A stretch of 44,559 bases of DNA, from the NCBI GenBank assembly GCA_905181675.1, contig CAJIYZ010000067.1, positions 1-44,559 of the forward strand, read 5' to 3'. The notes below the pieces were generated by a model. It saw only the letters and a list, made by a program, of their open reading frames with translations, was not told where the DNA came from and ran no database searches. The translations under genes and the position numbers were made by a program. This DNA comes from Bacteroidetes bacterium MED-G20 (GTDB lineage: Bacteria > Bacteroidota > Bacteroidia > Flavobacteriales_D > Parvicellaceae). Shown piece after piece: positions 10,068-20,126 of this stretch. How positions within the stretch are numbered: position 1 is the stretch's first letter; each line of letters begins with the position of its first letter.

Positions 10068-11276
10068 TTATTTTGCCAGCCAGATAGAAGGGTTGACGGT
10101 ATTTAATCCTTCGGCTAAAATTCTCCAAATTTCAAAATGAGCTTCTGAAATGCCAGATTCTTTAGCAAGAAGTTTACCAACTTTATCTTTAGTTTTAATG
10201 AGGTCTCCTTTTTTCACATAAACTTCTTGTAAATTAGCGTATACCGTTCTGTATTCTCCATGGCTTACCATTACCACTCTTCCTGCCCCTGGAATTATAA
10301 GAACACTTGTGACTTTTCCACCAAAAACAGCACGAACATCTGCATTTTTAGATGTAGTAATATCAATCCCGTTATTATCAACTATTGCCGTACTTACTAA
10401 ATGGTGTTGATGCTTTCCATATCTACTTGTAATTTCCCCTTTTTCAACGGGCCAAATTAACCTTCCCTTATTATTGTTGAAATCTTTAGAAAGCGCCTTT
10501 CCTTCTGGTGTAGAATCAAACTTTGATTTTTTCAACTTCTCTAAGGCTCTTATCTCATCCTCAATTGCTTTCTTGACAGCTTTTGCGATCTCTTTTCTTT
10601 TTAAATTGTTTTTTTCTAAATCGTCAGCTAGAGTCTGCTCATTACTTTTAATTTTTTCCAACGATATTACTTGGATATTCTTATCATTTTGGTAATCAAT
10701 TTTTTCCTGCTTTTTATTCTCTAACAAGAATTTTTTTCTTTTAATTTCTTCGAAGTATTCACTTTTTTTAATTTCAAGTTCAATTTGTGTTTTTTTAATT
10801 CGATCGATTTGTTTTAAACGATAATCCTTATAATACTGTATATATTTCATTCTGTGAAAAGCTTCAGAGAAAGTAGAAGAAGAAATTATATATAAAAATT
10901 TATAATTAGGATCTCTATTCTTAAAAGCATAAAGAATCATTTTTCTGTATTCTTCCTTTAATATTTTATTTGTATTGGTTAAAGAACTTATCTGTCTATT
11001 AATTTCTTTTATTTTCTCATCCATTTTCCTAAGCTGAAAACTGTAATTATCTATTAATTTTTGCCTGTATTGAATTTGCTTATTGACAATATTTATTTCA
11101 CTAAGTGTAAGTTTTTTTGTTGCTCTGGTTTGGCTAATTAGTTCTTTTGTATGCTCAATTTTCTGCAATAAATTTTTTTCTTGTCTTTTGAGTAAATCAC
11201 TTTTCTTTTGACCGAAGAATAAACAAGGAAGCAACAACGCCCCAAGTATTAAAATATGTTTTAATCCTCTAATCAT
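10068..11276 (-). CDS. Murein hydrolase activator, EnvC-like (coiled coil + degenerate M23/LytM domain)
   Basis: Signal peptide, long coiled coil, LIWPVEKGEITSRYGKHQHHLVSTAIVDNNGIDITT...AHFEIW. Confidence 0.88.
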   Translation of the reverse strand: MIRGLKHILILGALLLPCLFFGQKKSDLLKRQEKNLLQKIEHTKELISQTRATKKLTLSEINIVNKQIQYRQKLIDNYSFQLRKMDEKIKEINRQISSLTNTNKILKEEYRKMILYAFKNRDPNYKFLYIISSSTFSEAFHRMKYIQYYKDYRLKQIDRIKKTQIELEIKKSEYFEEIKRKKFLLENKKQEKIDYQNDKNIQVISLEKIKSNEQTLADDLEKNNLKRKEIAKAVKKAIEDEIRALEKLKKSKFDSTPEGKALSKDFNNNKGRLIWPVEKGEITSRYGKHQHHLVSTAIVDNNGIDITTSKNADVRAVFGGKVTSVLIIPGAGRVVMVSHGEYRTVYANLQEVYVKKGDLIKTKDKVGKLLAKESGISEAHFEIWRILAEGLNTVNPSIWLAK

Positions 11277-12108
11277 TAAAATTTACAGATTGGTATTTAT
11301 TGTCAATACTATTGAAAGGGAATTTTTGAGGCACGTCAAATTTGATATTTTTATAATTTATTAAAATATTATATGCCACTTCTGAATTTCTAATTATAAA
11401 CTCAATATCCATAGGGAAGTATTGATTATTTATTTTTCTCCAGTTTTTATAAGTGATGTTAATTTCAGAATGATTAGACGGAAAAAGTATATTTATTCTA
11501 TTGCACTTAAAGGTAAATGGATCAATCCATGATTGATAAATATAATCGGCTACTTTTTTAGTTTTGTTATTGGTGATTCTTTTAGTTTTTCTCTTTCTAT
11601 GAGAAAGTAATTGGTACTCATTATTTTTTACTTGAAGAATAAATTTACCTTCTAAATGCTTTAGATAAGACCTACCCATTAGTAAATCTTCAATTAGGGG
11701 ATATGAGATTGACAAATTTAAATCATCCTCAAGACCTAAAAAGGATCCCTTGAAATACAATTTCTCTGGATATTCAATAATCATTTTGACGGAATCTTTT
11801 TTAAACTCTCCTCTGTAGATTCTCTTTTTAAACTTAGAAATATTGAGCCAAATTAAACTGTCGGCTTTAGATCTAATATTTATATCTAATTCTTGCGGAT
11901 CCTCATTATTAATAGTAATTAAAGCATCCCCCCTTGCTTTTAACCATTCAATATCTAACTCATATTTTTTTATTGAATCTAAAAGTTTTTTTTCATGAAG
12001 CACTTTCACGACTTTACCTTCTTCTACATTCTTGATCATACTACAAGAAACAGAAATAACCAAAGTGAAAATGCTTACTAAAATTTTATTCAATAAATTT
12101 ATTCTCAT
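11269..12108 (-). CDS. DUF4292 family lipoprotein
   Basis: Lipobox VISVSCS; IRSKADSLIWLNISKF, GRSYLKHLEGKF; location between EnvC-like and TPR genes. Confidence 0.78.
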   Translation of the reverse strand: MRINLLNKILVSIFTLVISVSCSMIKNVEEGKVVKVLHEKKLLDSIKKYELDIEWLKARGDALITINNEDPQELDINIRSKADSLIWLNISKFKKRIYRGEFKKDSVKMIIEYPEKLYFKGSFLGLEDDLNLSISYPLIEDLLMGRSYLKHLEGKFILQVKNNEYQLLSHRKRKTKRITNNKTKKVADYIYQSWIDPFTFKCNRINILFPSNHSEINITYKNWRKINNQYFPMDIEFIIRNSEVAYNILINYKNIKFDVPQKFPFNSIDNKYQSVNFND

Positions 12109-13786
12109 TTATTTTTTGAATTAACTCCTTTGAATACTCTCCATTTACTTCTGCTTTTTCCCAAAAAGTAACAGCTTTTTTCTTCATCCCTAATTTAAAA
12201 AGAACATCTCCATAATGTTCTAATATCTCCCCAGACTTTTCACTGCTACTTATAACAGCTTTAAATAAAATTTTTTCAGCTTCTTCATATTCTCCTCTTT
12301 GAAACATCACCCATCCATAGGTGTCAGTATATGTGGAATTATTTGGAAACTTTTCTATTACTTTTAATATTAATTCTTTTGCTCTTTCGAGATTGACTTT
12401 TTCTAGTGCTAAATAATAGCTGTAATTATTCAAAAGGTTAATATTTTCAGGATTTAAAGCTAAAGACATTTCGTAATAATCAAATGCTATTTTGAATTTT
12501 TTTAACCCATAATAGGCGTCGCCAATTTGTTGAGTAAAATCACTTTCTAGAAAAGAGTCATTAAAAACTAATTTTTTTCCTTTTTTTAGGAATTCAACAG
12601 CGCTGTCAAAGTTTTTTTCTTGGTTTAAGGCTATTCCTAAAGCTAGATAAAGAAATGGTTGATTTGGGTGACTTTCTAATGCATTTTTACTATCTCGAAC
12701 AGTAACTCCTAACTTTTTTCTCGAAAGAGTTGAAGAAATTAGTTGAGTCCAAGCTTCAAATGGAAGAGGGTTAATTTTTAAAGATTCTCTAATATAGAAG
12801 CAAGCAGTATCTTCTTTTCTTTGATGCATCTTTAAATTCCCTAGAAGAAGTAAAACCTCGCTGTTCTTAAAGTCTGCTTTTAGAAAACTTTCTGCAAGCT
12901 CACATATCTGATCAATATTATAAGGGCTTTTATCATCGTAAGAAATTTGAAGCAGCATTTGTTTTTTCAAATTATTTTCAACTTCTAAAGAGTTCATTAC
13001 ATTAAGAAGTTCATTATAAGCCTTTAAAGATTCTCTATTTTTATAGAAATATTGAAACAACGAAAGTCTAACTAATCCGTTTGAAGAATCAATAAGCATC
13101 ATTTTATCCAAAATAGACTTTGATTCCGATGTCTTATTAATATTCTGATAGTACTCTGCCAATAACCCTAAGCCCCTTATGTTCTCAGGGTTAAAAGCAA
13201 CTAATTTTTCAAGTTCCCTAGTTGCATTTTTTTTATCTTTTAGGTAAATATAGATTTGGTGTTTTTGTATAGATAAATCATCACTGATGCCAATTTTTTC
13301 TTCTATTTTGTCAAGAGCTTTAAGTGCTTTTTTGTACTTACTATCGTTTAAAAGTTCTTCAGTAAATGAAAATAAGTAGGGTGTTTTCTCTGGTTTTATT
13401 TCAATTAATTTTGAAAAAACAGCAGCACTTTTCTTATGATTTTCATTTTCTTTATACATCAATGCTAAATTGGCTAGATACCATTCATTATCTGGGGATA
13501 TTGCAACTGCAATATTTGCATATTCTAGCGCTTTTTTGGGTTGATTTAGATTTAAATAAATTCCAGAAAGCTCAAAATTAACAACTCCGCTTTTTGGATT
13601 TAGTTCAAGACATTTTTTGTATAAGGAATCTGCCGAATATAGATCGCCACTAACTTTTGAACCAGTTGCCTCAATAAGACATTTTATAAAAGATCTATCA
13701 TCCAACATATTATTCTGTTGAGCAATTGCTTGTTGAGCAAAAAACAACACTAAAAAAACATAGATAATTTTTAAGTTTTTAATCAT
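12086..13786 (-). CDS. Tetratricopeptide repeat protein, secreted/periplasmic
   Basis: Multiple TPR units (GVVNFELSGIYLNLNQPKKALEYANIAVAISPDNEWYLANLALMY...). Signal-peptide start MIKNLKIIYVFLVLFFAQQAIAQ at 13786. Confidence 0.85.
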   Translation of the reverse strand: MIKNLKIIYVFLVLFFAQQAIAQQNNMLDDRSFIKCLIEATGSKVSGDLYSADSLYKKCLELNPKSGVVNFELSGIYLNLNQPKKALEYANIAVAISPDNEWYLANLALMYKENENHKKSAAVFSKLIEIKPEKTPYLFSFTEELLNDSKYKKALKALDKIEEKIGISDDLSIQKHQIYIYLKDKKNATRELEKLVAFNPENIRGLGLLAEYYQNINKTSESKSILDKMMLIDSSNGLVRLSLFQYFYKNRESLKAYNELLNVMNSLEVENNLKKQMLLQISYDDKSPYNIDQICELAESFLKADFKNSEVLLLLGNLKMHQRKEDTACFYIRESLKINPLPFEAWTQLISSTLSRKKLGVTVRDSKNALESHPNQPFLYLALGIALNQEKNFDSAVEFLKKGKKLVFNDSFLESDFTQQIGDAYYGLKKFKIAFDYYEMSLALNPENINLLNNYSYYLALEKVNLERAKELILKVIEKFPNNSTYTDTYGWVMFQRGEYEEAEKILFKAVISSSEKSGEILEHYGDVLFKLGMKKKAVTFWEKAEVNGEYSKELIQKINENKFIE

Positions 13787-13802
13787 CAATTTTATAGAAA
13801 AG

Positions 13803-14240
13803 TTATTTTTTACCTGTGCTTCCAAATCCTTCTTCCCCTCTTTGACTAATAGAAATCTCTGTTGTTTCAATAAAATTTGGTATTTCGTACTTAGATAAAA
13901 CCATTTGAGCTATTCTATCTCCGCTATTAATTTCAAAATCTTCGTTAGATAGATTTATCAAAAGAATTCCGATTTCCCCCCTATAATCAGAATCAATAGT
14001 ACCAGGACTATTGATTACTGTAATTCCATTTTTATAAGCAAGACCGCTTCTAGGTCTTATTTGCACTTCGTATCCAAACGGAATTTCCATTTTAAGACCA
14101 GTAGAAACCAATCTCCTTTCCATCGGTTTTAATATTATTTTATTTTCAATGTAAGCTCTTATATCCGCACCAGCTGCTCCAGAAGTAGCTAAACTAGGGG
14201 TTTTGTTATTAGAACTATTTACAATTTTTATAGAAACCAT
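13803..14240 (-). CDS. dut: dUTP diphosphatase
   Basis: GADIRAY, RPRSGLAYKNGITVINSPGTIDSDYRGEI, GDRIAQMVL, RGEEGFGSTGK. Start MVSIKIVN at 14240. Confidence 0.95.
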   Translation of the reverse strand: MVSIKIVNSSNNKTPSLATSGAAGADIRAYIENKIILKPMERRLVSTGLKMEIPFGYEVQIRPRSGLAYKNGITVINSPGTIDSDYRGEIGILLINLSNEDFEINSGDRIAQMVLSKYEIPNFIETTEISISQRGEEGFGSTGKK

Positions 14241-14254
14241 TACCAACTTTTTTT

Positions 14255-15772
14255 TCAATTTATCAATTTTCTGGGTCTTTCTACAAAATATACTAAAACT
14301 ATGTAGCATGCCAAAAGAAAGGCATGAAATCCATATTGTTCAATAGTGTAATTAATAGAAATATTAAAGTCTATACTCAGCCAATAAATTAACCCTCCAG
14401 CAATAAAATAAAACACTATTTTCTTTAAGTTATAGGGGACTTTGTAGTGGTATTGGCCGAAACAATAGCTAATTATCATCATAGAGCCATAACAAAATAA
14501 AGTTGCATAAGCAGATGCTTCATATCCATATTTAGGGATGAATATAAAGTTAATTATAAGGGTAATTAAAACACCAATAATTGAAATAATTGCACCATAA
14601 ATTGTTTTTTCAGATAGTTTGTACCAAATCGATAAGCTTGTGTAAATACCCAAACAAATATTGGCGCCTAGTAATATAGGAACTACTTTAAGTCCACTCC
14701 AAAATATAGGGTTTGGAATAAAGTACTTAAATAGGTGTAAAAATAGAGTCATCACTAAAAAAGTGAAAACAAGAACAATGACAAAATAATTCATGACTTT
14801 AGCCAATGTTTCCTTTGAGTTTTTGCTAGATTCATTTTTGAAAAAGAATGGTTCAGATGCATATCTAAATGCTTGAATAAACATACTAACTATCATTGTT
14901 ATTTTGTAATTAGCTCCATAAATCCCGTTTTGGGAAAGCGCCATAGACAATGCTTGAGAGCTGTTTTTCGCATCTCCATTTTCTAAATATTGATTGAACA
15001 GAATAGACTTAAGCATTGCCCTATCCAACGTTTCATTGACAACATAGGCTAGCCCAACTAAAAGCATTGGCCCCGCATAGCTAATCATTTGTTTGAGAAT
15101 GGTAAAGTCAAAAGTCCCTTTAAAATTCATTATTGGAATTAAAACTCCAAACTTTATTATACTGGAAATAAGATTAGAAATGAATACATAACCAACGCCA
15201 ATTTCAGGATTGTATAGATTTTCGGTAATCCAGTTATTATTTCCGCTTTCATATGCTTCTTTACAATAGATAAGAAAAAATAAGTTTAGAAAAATATTTA
15301 CCCCAACATTAAGAAGGTTGACAAGGGCAAACTTCTTTGCTCTTTCTTGAAGTCTTAATTTAGCCAGCGGTATGGATGAAATAGCATCTAAACTTACAAT
15401 TAAGCTAAACCAAATAATATATTCTTTATGGTTGGGATACTTAAGCCAATCTGCGATATTTTGGGAGAATATAATAGCTACACCTACAAAAATCGCTGAG
15501 GTGGTAACTAAAGAATATAAAGTATTGGAATATATATTTAGCTTTCCATCTTTATTTGTTGTTGAAAATCTAAAAAATGCAGTCTCCATTCCGTAAGTAA
15601 GAAAAACTACCAAAAATGCTACATAGGCATACATTTCTGTAATTATTCCGTACTGCTCATTGGAAAATTGAAGAGCATATAAAGGAGTTAATAAAAAGTT
15701 TAAAAATCTCCCAATAATACTGCTTGTGCCGTAAATTGCTGTTTGATTAATTAATTTTTTAATAGAACTCAA
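14255..15772 (-). CDS. Oligosaccharide flippase / polysaccharide biosynthesis membrane protein
   Basis: Multi-TM; MSSIKKLINQTAIYGTSSIIGRFLNFLLTPLY typical N-terminus. Confidence 0.87.
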   Translation of the reverse strand: MSSIKKLINQTAIYGTSSIIGRFLNFLLTPLYALQFSNEQYGIITEMYAYVAFLVVFLTYGMETAFFRFSTTNKDGKLNIYSNTLYSLVTTSAIFVGVAIIFSQNIADWLKYPNHKEYIIWFSLIVSLDAISSIPLAKLRLQERAKKFALVNLLNVGVNIFLNLFFLIYCKEAYESGNNNWITENLYNPEIGVGYVFISNLISSIIKFGVLIPIMNFKGTFDFTILKQMISYAGPMLLVGLAYVVNETLDRAMLKSILFNQYLENGDAKNSSQALSMALSQNGIYGANYKITMIVSMFIQAFRYASEPFFFKNESSKNSKETLAKVMNYFVIVLVFTFLVMTLFLHLFKYFIPNPIFWSGLKVVPILLGANICLGIYTSLSIWYKLSEKTIYGAIISIIGVLITLIINFIFIPKYGYEASAYATLFCYGSMMIISYCFGQYHYKVPYNLKKIVFYFIAGGLIYWLSIDFNISINYTIEQYGFHAFLLACYIVLVYFVERPRKLIN

Positions 15773-15774
15773 TT

Positions 15775-16548
15775 CTAAAAATTAGGTTTTCTCTTTTCTA
15801 AGAATGCGTTGGTTCCTTCAAAAAAATCTTCAGTTTCAAAACAGCTGCCAAAAGAATCTATTTCAACCTCAAATCCATCTATGCTTGAATTAAATCCTGC
15901 ATTTATCGATTTAATAGCAGCAGATATTGCATTTGGTGAGTTTTTAGCAATTTGAAGAGCCATTTCTTCACATTTTGGAATTAAATTATTTGCTTCAACT
16001 ACATTATTAACCAATCTGTAATTTAGAGCCTCATTTGCATCAATCATTCTTCCAGTAGTAATCATCTCAAAAGCTTTCCCTTTCCCCACTAATTGAGCAA
16101 GTCTTTGAGTACCTCCATAGCCTGGAATAACTCCTAAACTAACTTCAGGCAACCCCATTTTAGCATTATTAGATGCTAGTCTAATATGACAAGACATTGC
16201 GAGTTCTAGACCCCCCCCTAAAGCAAAGCCATTAATTGCTGCAATTATTGGCTTTGGAAAATTCTCAATGAAATCAAATAATTTATTTTGACCATCTTTT
16301 GCAAGATTCTTCCCTTCTTCTTTACTGAATTGAGCAAATTCTTTTATGTCGGCTCCAGCTACAAAAGCTTTTTCCCCAGATCCAGTAATAATAACTGATT
16401 TTACATTTTTATCATTTTTTATTTTCTCTAGCTGCAGATTTAGATTGTCAATCAGCTTGTTATTCAGTGCATTTAATTGAGTAGGCCTGTTCAAAGTAAA
16501 TAGAGCAATACTGTTTTCTATTTTAACAAGTATATTTGGTATTTCCAT
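15775..16548 (-). CDS. Enoyl-CoA hydratase/isomerase family protein
   Basis: GEKAFVAGADIKEF, AAINGFALGGGLELAMSCHIRLAS, GVIPGYGGTQRL. Confidence 0.93.
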   Translation of the reverse strand: MEIPNILVKIENSIALFTLNRPTQLNALNNKLIDNLNLQLEKIKNDKNVKSVIITGSGEKAFVAGADIKEFAQFSKEEGKNLAKDGQNKLFDFIENFPKPIIAAINGFALGGGLELAMSCHIRLASNNAKMGLPEVSLGVIPGYGGTQRLAQLVGKGKAFEMITTGRMIDANEALNYRLVNNVVEANNLIPKCEEMALQIAKNSPNAISAAIKSINAGFNSSIDGFEVEIDSFGSCFETEDFFEGTNAFLEKRKPNF

Positions 16549-16622
16549 AGTGATATTATATATAAAAATAGGATATATTAACTTACAAATTATAAAATGG
16601 GAACTCTTTTAGAGTAGGAGTT

Positions 16623-16826
16623 TTATTTTTTGCTTAAAAACTCTGTTTTTAATAGGTGAGTAAGTCCAATACCAATCCAATAAATGGAAATAAGCTCAAG
16701 AGATTCTATAAATATATTCCAGCTTAAACTTCCAAAAAACCCTTTTACAAATATTATTTGATAGCTTTTAAAAATTATTATTAATAAAGTAAATAAGACA
16801 TGTAAGTACAGTTTTTTTTTATTCAA
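16623..16826 (-). CDS. Small membrane protein, hypothetical
   Basis: 67-aa ORF with two hydrophobic segments, in tandem with the next minus-strand gene. Confidence 0.5.
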   Translation of the reverse strand: MNKKKLYLHVLFTLLIIIFKSYQIIFVKGFFGSLSWNIFIESLELISIYWIGIGLTHLLKTEFLSKK

Positions 16827-16836
16827 CCCAAAACGA

Positions 16837-17211
16837 TTACTGAATATAAATTACTTTTTCTGTAGTAGACATTTCTACAATATTTATAACGCCCATAAAA
16901 ACACCATCAATCTCAATATCAAGAACTGCAAATCCGCCTTGACCATCCTTATATCCATCGCTAAAATCGAAAGAAGCAGCCCCGTTAGACAAGGTTTTTT
17001 TAACAATATCATAAAGGGGAGTATTTCCTCCATTTGAATTATCAAAAAATAGACGAACGCTAATATTTTCAACAGGTTCATTTGTATTGTTGTCCAGAAC
17101 TCTAATGATAGCAATAGTTTGATCGGGCTTGTAGCAAGAATTTAAACTAGAAAAACATATTAATATGCTTGAAATTATTAATCCCCTAGAATATGTTTTG
17201 AACAAATTCAT
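16837..17211 (-). CDS. Hypothetical lipoprotein
   Basis: Lipobox LNSC after signal peptide; beta-rich IIRVLDNNTNEPVENISVRLFFDNS. Confidence 0.65.
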   Translation of the reverse strand: MNLFKTYSRGLIISSILICFSSLNSCYKPDQTIAIIRVLDNNTNEPVENISVRLFFDNSNGGNTPLYDIVKKTLSNGAASFDFSDGYKDGQGGFAVLDIEIDGVFMGVINIVEMSTTEKVIYIQ

Positions 17212-17330
17212 TTATTCATCTGGAATTTGAGACATAAAAATTTCATTTTTCAAAAAGATATTTTTCAAATATTTTAGATTAATATATACTATTGTCTTAC
17301 TTTGCAATATAGAAAAAATACAGGATTTAA

Positions 17331-18050
17331 ATGTTTAGAGCTTTAAGAAATATATTTTTTGGAATGGCAGTTTTGCTTTTTATTAGTTGTTCCGTATTTA
17401 AACCAAAAATTTCATCTCCTATGGAAACCAGGATTGAAATGACAACATCTGAGGGTTTACTTACGATAAAGCTTTACAATGAAACTCCATTGCACAGGGA
17501 TAATTTTATTAATTTAGTAGAAAATAACTTTTATGACGGGGTGAAATTCCATAGAGTTATTAAGGGTTTTATGGCTCAAGCAGGAGATCCAAATTCTAAG
17601 AAAGATGACTTTAAAGGGCAATTGGGTCAAAATAGCGAAGGAGAAACAATTCCTGCAGAAATTAATCCAAATTTCTTTCATAAGAAAGGAGCCTTGGCTG
17701 CAGCCAGGATGGGAGATAACGTAAATCCCGAGAAAAAATCTAGTGGAAGCCAATTTTACATTGTTCAAGGGCGAAAACTTTCTTTAACCCAACTCACCCA
17801 AATGGAGAGTAGAATTAATCAAAAAGAAAAGCATTATCAAAGTACAGAAAATGAATTTCATTTTTCAGATACTGCCAAAAAGCTCTATCAGGAAATTGGT
17901 GGAACTCCTTTTTTAGACAATGGTTATACAGTTTTTGGAGAAGTTATCAAAGGAATAGAAATAGTCGATAAAATTTGTTCTGTTAAGACGGCCAAAGGCG
18001 ATAAGCCAATATCCGCAGTTACAATTTTAGCGGCTAGAATTATTAAATAA
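17331..18050 (+). CDS. Peptidyl-prolyl cis-trans isomerase, cyclophilin type, lipoprotein
   Basis: Lipobox FISCS; NFINLVENNFYDGVKFHRVIKGFMAQAGDP, GSQFYIVQG, YTVFGEVIKG. Confidence 0.93.
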   Translation: MFRALRNIFFGMAVLLFISCSVFKPKISSPMETRIEMTTSEGLLTIKLYNETPLHRDNFINLVENNFYDGVKFHRVIKGFMAQAGDPNSKKDDFKGQLGQNSEGETIPAEINPNFFHKKGALAAARMGDNVNPEKKSSGSQFYIVQGRKLSLTQLTQMESRINQKEKHYQSTENEFHFSDTAKKLYQEIGGTPFLDNGYTVFGEVIKGIEIVDKICSVKTAKGDKPISAVTILAARIIK

Positions 18051-18051
18051 T

Positions 18052-19071
18052 ATGTTTGAAGACATTGATAAGATTAATGTAGAAGTTGAAAATTTTCAAA
18101 GCATTTCTACTGAAGAAATAGAGCAATTTAGAATTGCATATTTAGGAAAGAAAGGTAAAGTAACTTTATTGTTTAGTGCTTTTAAGGAAGTTCCTTTAGA
18201 TCAAAAAAAAGAATTTGGAAAACAGCTAAACATATTAAAAAGTAAATGTTTAGAGAAGATAAATGCTTTAAAAAACAAGGTGTCTACTAGCTCAAATAAC
18301 TCTAGTTCAACTATAGATTATACGATCCCAGGACAGCCGATGGATTTTGGTTCAAGGCATCCAATTACCTTAATTAGAGATAGAGTCATCAATATTTTCT
18401 CTCAAATAGGGTTTTCAATTTCTGAAGGTCCTGAAGTGGAAGACGATTGGCATAATTTCACAGCCCTTAACTTTCCAAAAGAACATCCTGCAAGAGACAT
18501 GCAAGACACTTTTTTTATTAAAGATGAGATAGCTTTAAGAACCCACACCTCCTCAGTTCAAGTTAGAGTTATGGAAAATAACCAACCTCCTATAAGAACA
18601 ATTTCACCAGGAAGAGTTTATAGGAATGAAGCAATTTCAGCAAGAGCACATTGTTTTTTCCATCAGATTGAAGGCCTTTATATTGATAAAGATGTTTCTT
18701 TTGCTGACATGAAAAAAACCCTGTTGTATTTTACCAAATCTATGTTTGGCAATGATGCAAAAATTAGACTTAGACCGTCTTATTTCCCATTTACTGAACC
18801 TTCTGCAGAAGTGGATGTTTCCTGTACTATATGCAATGAAAAGGGATGTAATGTCTGTAAATATTCAGGCTGGCTGGAAATAATGGGATGCGGCATGGTA
18901 GATCCTAATGTTTTAGAAAATTGTAATATTGATTCAGAGATTTACAGTGGATATGCATTTGGAATGGGAGTTGAACGAATTGCACAATTGATTTACCAAG
19001 TCAACGACTTAAGACTGTATTCTGAAAATGATTGGAGATTTCTTAAGCAATTTAGTTCCGAAACTTTCTAG
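18052..19071 (+). CDS. pheS: Phenylalanine-tRNA ligase alpha subunit
   Basis: GSRHPIT, FNFPKEHPARDMQDTFF-type motif, LRTHTSSVQVR, FPFTEPSAEVDVSC, YAFGMGVERIAQLIY. Confidence 0.97.
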   Translation: MFEDIDKINVEVENFQSISTEEIEQFRIAYLGKKGKVTLLFSAFKEVPLDQKKEFGKQLNILKSKCLEKINALKNKVSTSSNNSSSTIDYTIPGQPMDFGSRHPITLIRDRVINIFSQIGFSISEGPEVEDDWHNFTALNFPKEHPARDMQDTFFIKDEIALRTHTSSVQVRVMENNQPPIRTISPGRVYRNEAISARAHCFFHQIEGLYIDKDVSFADMKKTLLYFTKSMFGNDAKIRLRPSYFPFTEPSAEVDVSCTICNEKGCNVCKYSGWLEIMGCGMVDPNVLENCNIDSEIYSGYAFGMGVERIAQLIYQVNDLRLYSENDWRFLKQFSSETF

Positions 19072-20123
19072 AACTCGTCCTTGTGTTCCCAATCGTTTTT
19101 ATCCATAGATAATAGACAACATTTTAATAGCTCTATACAGCTTTCAACATCTTTCTTGTGCACCATTTCTATAACCTGATGAATATGTCTTGTAGGAATT
19201 GAAAATGCTCCAGCAATAGATCCGCCAGGAGTCATTCTTTGAATACTTGCTGTATCAGTTCCACCTGCAGTAAGTATTTCATTTTGCCAAGAAATTTTAT
19301 TTTCAGTTGCTATTTTCCTCATGAATTTCACCATTCTAGTATCGCAAATTGTACTCGCATCCATAATTTTAATTCCTACACCACTTCCCAAAGAAGTAAT
19401 TTTCTCATGTTCTGCTGCCCCAGGCACATCATAGGCAATAGTAGTATCTAACCCAAATCCAAAATCTGGTTTTATTTTTTGAGTAGCAACTTGCGCACCT
19501 CTAATACCTACTTCTTCTTGAACTGTAAAAACTGCATAAATATCATAATCGGGTTTTTCTAATTTTTTTAAAGTTTCAATAAGGATAAAAACAGCAATTC
19601 TATTGTCTAAACTTTTACAGTTTATACAATCTCCCATCTCAATAAGAGCTCTTTCTCTTGTAACAGAATCACCAACAGAAATTATTTTTTCCACTTCTTT
19701 TAGCTCTAGTCCTAGATCTATGTAGTAGTCATTAATTTTTGGAACTCTATTTTTTTCTTCAGCTGTCATTACATGAACAGGTTTCGACCCCATAACCCCA
19801 ATAACATCTTTTTTACCATGTACTATTACTCTCTGAGATGTTAAGGTTTTTGGATCAAAACCCCCAAGAGGATGAAACTTTAAAAAGCCTTTTTTATCAA
19901 TATGGGTTATAATAAACCCAATTTCATCCATATGAGCTCCAATCATTACTGATTTCGATGAGTTAGCTCCTTTTTTTAAAGCAATAACATTTCCCATATT
20001 GTCAATTTCTATATTGTCAACATGATTTTTTATTTCTTTTAAAACTAAATTTCTAACTCTATTTTCAAATCCAGGAGCCCCGGCTGTTTCACATATTTCT
20101 TTAAGTAAATTAATATTGATCAT
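19068..20123 (-). CDS. M42 family metallopeptidase
   Basis: GAHMDEIGFIITHI, KSLDNRIAVFILIETL, VQEEVGIRGAQVA, GGTDTASIQ. Confidence 0.93.
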   Translation of the reverse strand: MININLLKEICETAGAPGFENRVRNLVLKEIKNHVDNIEIDNMGNVIALKKGANSSKSVMIGAHMDEIGFIITHIDKKGFLKFHPLGGFDPKTLTSQRVIVHGKKDVIGVMGSKPVHVMTAEEKNRVPKINDYYIDLGLELKEVEKIISVGDSVTRERALIEMGDCINCKSLDNRIAVFILIETLKKLEKPDYDIYAVFTVQEEVGIRGAQVATQKIKPDFGFGLDTTIAYDVPGAAEHEKITSLGSGVGIKIMDASTICDTRMVKFMRKIATENKISWQNEILTAGGTDTASIQRMTPGGSIAGAFSIPTRHIHQVIEMVHKKDVESCIELLKCCLLSMDKNDWEHKDEF

Positions 20124-20126
20124 GAC

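Noticed and set aside
16595-16635. Possible terminator AACTC...GAGTT followed by a T run on the + strand
   Set aside because: Only a 5-bp stem and no plus-strand gene upstream; not enough support.
16884-17114. Alternative-frame minus-strand ORF overlapping the lipoprotein at 16837-17211
   Set aside because: The overlapping frame has a signal peptide and lipobox; this one does not.
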